Shown: positions 61,243 through 64,000 of the stretch, one piece after another | Layout of the letters: the number at the start of each line of letters is the position of its first letter | Position numbering within the stretch: the stretch's first letter is position 1 | Assembly: GCA_018268915.1 (NCBI GenBank) | Contig: JAFDVQ010000006.1 | Span: 248,001-312,000, forward strand | DNA: 64,000 nt | Direction: 5' to 3' | Source: Acidobacteriota bacterium | Lineage (GTDB): Bacteria > Acidobacteriota > Terriglobia > Terriglobales > Acidobacteriaceae | Program-made: the position numbers and the translations under genes | The notes under the pieces: model-generated | What the model was told of the DNA's origin: nothing | Seen by the model: only the letters and a program-made list of their open reading frames with translations | Database searches by the model: none

Positions 61243-61394
61243 TTCGATATGATGGTAGCAGCGGCGGACATCTCTTCGCCTCCATGCATCCAATGCAGGA
61301 AGCCAGTTGCCGGAGTGCCGCCAGCGAAAGTAAGGTAGTTAAATCATTTGCCGCCCTGCGCCATTCCCCACGCTGGTAGCTGCCGGAGGAAACC

Positions 61395-61712
61395 TTGACA
61401 TCTCGCCTGCGCGAACTGATCCAACAACTCGGTGAAGCCATTCATGAATCCGTCATCGAAAGCGAACAAATCGCAGGCGTTGTCCAGGATATCCGCAAGC
61501 ACGGGTTCGACGTCCTCCTGATGCTCGAAGCGACAATCGGGCTCAACGAGGTCAAAGAAGGCGAGAACGCGGAAGCCGCCGAAGGTTCCGAGGGCGGCAA
61601 TAAGTTCACTAAGAACGACGTGAACTTCCTCCGCTCCCTCCGCATATCCATCGAAGGCGAAGACGGCGAGATCACCGATCAGCCTGAAGAATCAGAAGGC
61701 GACCAGAAGTAG
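61395..61712 (+). CDS. Small acidic helical protein, hypothetical
   Basis: 105 aa from a TTG, with GGAGG five bases upstream deciding the start. The N-terminal helix LRELIQQLGEAIHESVIESE leads into QIAGVVQDIRKHGFDVLLML, then a strongly acidic Glu/Gly-rich linker and FTKNDVNFLRSLRISIEGED. No Cys, no membrane span. No family recognised. It lies 62 bp upstream of the SpoIIE-type phosphatase in the same direction and may be transcribed with it. Confidence 0.7.
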   Translation: MTSRLRELIQQLGEAIHESVIESEQIAGVVQDIRKHGFDVLLMLEATIGLNEVKEGENAEAAEGSEGGNKFTKNDVNFLRSLRISIEGEDGEITDQPEESEGDQK

Positions 61713-61774
61713 CCGAAGCCAAAATTTGCTTTTCCACCTCTGAACGGCGCCAGTACCATGAACTCGGCGCCTCG

Positions 61775-63766
61775 ATGAAAAAACTTCCCTTCCTCATCCT
61801 GCTGATCCCGCTGTGCCTCTCCGTCGGGCTGGGCGCGCAGGCTCCCCCATCAGCGCCCGCTCCTGACGAAGAAAACCTTATCGATCGCCCTCACGCGCAG
61901 GACTGGTTCACCGACATTGACCGCAACTGGCTCACACGCGAAGGCGATGATCCAACTTGGTCCAGACCGGACATTGACGACTCACAATGGAAGGACGTGC
62001 GCCTCGACAGCCTCGGAAGCGCACAGCCCGGCTGGCGTTGGTTTCGTCGGCATATCAAACTGCACGACAATCATCCTGAGCTTTCGCTTCTGATTCAGGG
62101 CGGCATCGGCACCTATTCGCTCTATATCAATGGATCATCTGTTCAAGGCCCTGAGATTCTCTCCAGCCTCCTGGTAAACCGACCCGTCGAACGCGTCTTC
62201 ACCATTCCTGAGGGCCCGAGCGATCTCGTCATCGCTCTTCGCACACATGTCCCGATTGGCTATGCTGCATGGCGATTCCCGCAATTCATGTCCGTCTATG
62301 TCGGGACCGCGGACGCCGTCGATGCCGAACGCCAATCCATGCTGCACGACCGGACTTCTTACACGATTCCAGCGCTCGTCATTAACGCGCTCATAGCATT
62401 CGCTGGACTCGCACTCTTCGCCCTCTACTCCCGACAGCGGGGTCACACCGAATATTTTTGGCTCGGTCTATATTTTCTTTTGGTCGGCACCGCCGACGTC
62501 ATCTTCTATCTGCAGCATTCCGGATACGTTCCGCTCGCGTGGAACATGCTCTTCGCAGATCCAATCATCTATGCGTTGATCGTCACCCAGACCCGCTTTA
62601 CCTATGCGTTTGGAGGTCATCGCCTTGGACGGACCTGGCAAATCTACCAGGCTGCCCTCATCGTTCCAGTCGCAATTCCGTGGCTGGTCTGGTACGGCAA
62701 GGTTCCCTCTCAGGCGTACTTGATCATCGAGCCCCTGATCATCCTTCCCGTCGCGATCCTCCTGCCAATCCTGCTCTTTATCTGGTACCGTCGCGGAAAC
62801 CGAGAAGCTGGATGGCTTGTTCTCCCCAGCCTTCTTCCTCCTATAACGCTGGCCCTTTACGACCTCGGAAGTGCATCCATCTACCTTGGCTCAAACCGCT
62901 TCGAGTTTCTGGTTAACACGATCTCCATTGGCCCGGTTGAACTCGAACCCAACGACCTCGGCAATCTGCTCTTCTTCCTGAGCAGCCTCATCGTCATCTT
63001 CTTCCGTTTCTCCCGCGTCGCTCATGATCAAACACGTTCTGCTGCGGAACTCGCCGCCGCTCGCGAAATCCAGCAGCAACTCATTCCGGCTTCTCTACCC
63101 TCACTTCCCGGGCTGCAAATCGAAGCCGCCTATCTCCCTGCAGAAGAAGTCGCTGGCGACTTCTATCAGGTCATCGAACAGCCCGACAACGCCGCACTCA
63201 TCGTTGTTGGAGACGTCAGCGGGAAAGGGCTCAAAGCCGCTATGACTGGAACTCTGGCGATCGGCGCACTCCGCACTCTCTCAGTCGAAAACCTTTCTCC
63301 TGCCGAATTCCTTCATCGCCTGAATCGACAGATCTGCGAAGCGAAGAATGGCGGCTTCATTACCTGCTGCTGCGCACACATCGACTCCGAGGGAAGCATA
63401 ACGATCGCAAACGCTGGGCACCTCTCGCCCTACTCCAACGGCATGGAAATCGAGGTTCCTTCAGGTCTGCCCCTCGGCCTCATTTCCGACGTAGAGTTTT
63501 CCGAGATCCATTTCGATCTCGAACCCGGCCATACACTTACGCTGCTCTCCGATGGCGTCGTTGAAGCCTCCAACCCCTCCGGCCACCTCTACGGCTTCGA
63601 CCGCACCCGCGACATCAGCTCTCAGTCCGCAGCCTCCATCGCCGAAGCTGCCCGGGCTTTCGGCCAGTCCGACGACATCACCGTCCTCACGGTTACCCGC
63701 CTGGCAGTTCCGAAAATTTCGGGTGCCCCAGGTCTCGAGTTAGAAACCTGGGAGACCAAGGCGTAG
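61775..63766 (+). CDS. SpoIIE-type PP2C phosphatase with extracytoplasmic beta-sandwich and 7TM region
   Basis: 663 aa. Signal peptide (1-21); a periplasmic beta-sandwich of about 160 residues resembling the GH2 sugar-binding fold (DDSQWKDVRLDSL, GWRWFRRHIKL, YSLYINGSSV); then seven spans (about 195-410), a 7TMR-DISM-like arrangement. A short helix (ARSAAELAAAREIQQQLIP) leads to the phosphatase domain (about 440-650), whose metal Asp residues are present: D480 in VVGDVSGKG, D593 in LLSDGVVEA, D633 in GQSDDITVL. It dephosphorylates Ser/Thr on a partner, typically an anti-sigma antagonist. No partner kinase or antagonist gene is adjacent. The surface domain may sense a carbohydrate (inference). 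Confidence 0.92.
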   Translation: MKKLPFLILLIPLCLSVGLGAQAPPSAPAPDEENLIDRPHAQDWFTDIDRNWLTREGDDPTWSRPDIDDSQWKDVRLDSLGSAQPGWRWFRRHIKLHDNHPELSLLIQGGIGTYSLYINGSSVQGPEILSSLLVNRPVERVFTIPEGPSDLVIALRTHVPIGYAAWRFPQFMSVYVGTADAVDAERQSMLHDRTSYTIPALVINALIAFAGLALFALYSRQRGHTEYFWLGLYFLLVGTADVIFYLQHSGYVPLAWNMLFADPIIYALIVTQTRFTYAFGGHRLGRTWQIYQAALIVPVAIPWLVWYGKVPSQAYLIIEPLIILPVAILLPILLFIWYRRGNREAGWLVLPSLLPPITLALYDLGSASIYLGSNRFEFLVNTISIGPVELEPNDLGNLLFFLSSLIVIFFRFSRVAHDQTRSAAELAAAREIQQQLIPASLPSLPGLQIEAAYLPAEEVAGDFYQVIEQPDNAALIVVGDVSGKGLKAAMTGTLAIGALRTLSVENLSPAEFLHRLNRQICEAKNGGFITCCCAHIDSEGSITIANAGHLSPYSNGMEIEVPSGLPLGLISDVEFSEIHFDLEPGHTLTLLSDGVVEASNPSGHLYGFDRTRDISSQSAASIAEAARAFGQSDDITVLTVTRLAVPKISGAPGLELETWETKA

Positions 63767-63808
63767 CCAACTCCACGCCTAGGTTCCCAGATGGTGAATG
63801 AAACGCCT

Positions 63809-64000
63809 TCAGCTCCGCCAGTGCAGTTCCACGGGCCCATCCATCGGATGTTTCTCAATCCCATCCAGCCTCGCCTGTTTCAGCGCGAAATACCACTTAG
63901 CCGGCTTGTCTGCATCATCGATCAGCATCAAGCTCGGATTGTGCCTCAGTCCCTCGGCCTGCTGAATCATTGTCTCCTGATCCTGACGAACAAACTTCGC
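63809..64000 (-). CDS. Partial hypothetical protein, C-terminal 63 residues
   Basis: An open frame enters from the right edge and ends at TGA 63811-63809, so only the C-terminus is seen. The sequence looks coding and soluble: a helix (DQETMIQQAEGLRHNPSLML), an acidic-basic turn (IDDADKPAKWYFALKQARLD) and the end GIEKHPMDGPVELHWRS. No family recognised from this fragment. Convergent with the SpoIIE-type gene, whose stop lies 42 bp away. Confidence 0.6.
   Translation of the reverse strand, partial: AKFVRQDQETMIQQAEGLRHNPSLMLIDDADKPAKWYFALKQARLDGIEKHPMDGPVELHWRS

Overview
The window looks like chromosomal DNA from an Acidobacteriota, most likely a Terriglobia/Acidobacteriaceae member such as Terriglobus, Edaphobacter or Granulicella. 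This is inferred from gene content and not from any marker search. The pointers are an 'acidobacterial duplicated orphan permease' (FtsX/MacB type, 805 aa), an Ig-like repeat protein with a short membrane tail, a fused PabB-PabC, several secreted NTF2-like proteins, secreted glycoside hydrolases, and short-spaced genes of about 55-60% GC. I saw no rRNA, tRNA, CRISPR array, transposase or phage gene.

Layout. 1-4.0 kb: the C-terminal half of an EAL domain, then a TetR regulator and an exported GH2 glycosidase that overlap by 4 bp and read leftwards from a clear promoter carrying a perfect 13-1-13 palindrome. 4.1-8.3 kb: two possible tiny membrane proteins, a LysR regulator divergent from a zinc alcohol dehydrogenase, and an OprB-like porin. 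8.4-16.4 kb: an orphan protein, a Tat-exported sugar isomerase-like protein, an AT-rich block with a 115-bp repeat period, GluQ-RS, a 53-aa protein, an Ig-like protein, PabB-PabC and an outer-membrane barrel. 16.5-24.7 kb: a TlpA thioredoxin, GH67 alpha-glucuronidase, an EthD protein, an NTF2-like protein, a frameshifted M24 aminopeptidase and a second (Tat-exported) GH2.

24.7-34.7 kb: rhodanese, a molybdopterin oxidoreductase, small orphans, a HIT protein with a strong bidirectional terminator, an unusual Arg/Gln-rich protein with a receiver-like C-terminus, a gene-poor kilobase with a two-hairpin element, MutM, an NTF2-like protein, a monooxygenase and PurA. 34.8-43.4 kb: exported proteins, an alpha/beta hydrolase divergent from the FtsX permease, Ku, and a membrane protein/ECF sigma/anti-sigma set. 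43.4-53.7 kb: DinB, DUF1697, FolP, PBP4 (DacB), a three-gene HlyD-ABC-ABC2 exporter, cytochrome c with a membrane partner, and an S9 peptidase. 54-64 kb: LipA, Frr with terminator, a DinB-like protein, GcvT abutting a GH76 mannanase, small and large membrane proteins, and a SpoIIE-type phosphatase with an extracytoplasmic beta-sandwich and a 7TM region. A partial gene enters from the right edge.

Together the accessory genes suggest a heterotroph using plant and fungal polysaccharides (GH2 x2, GH67, GH76, porin, sugar isomerase). They are interleaved with housekeeping folate, purine, lipoate, glycine-cleavage, DNA-repair and translation genes. No single compact defence or biosynthetic system is evident. 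The most unusual items are the 115-bp repeat array, the TetR/GH2 control region, the Arg/Gln-rich receiver-like protein and the two-hairpin element.
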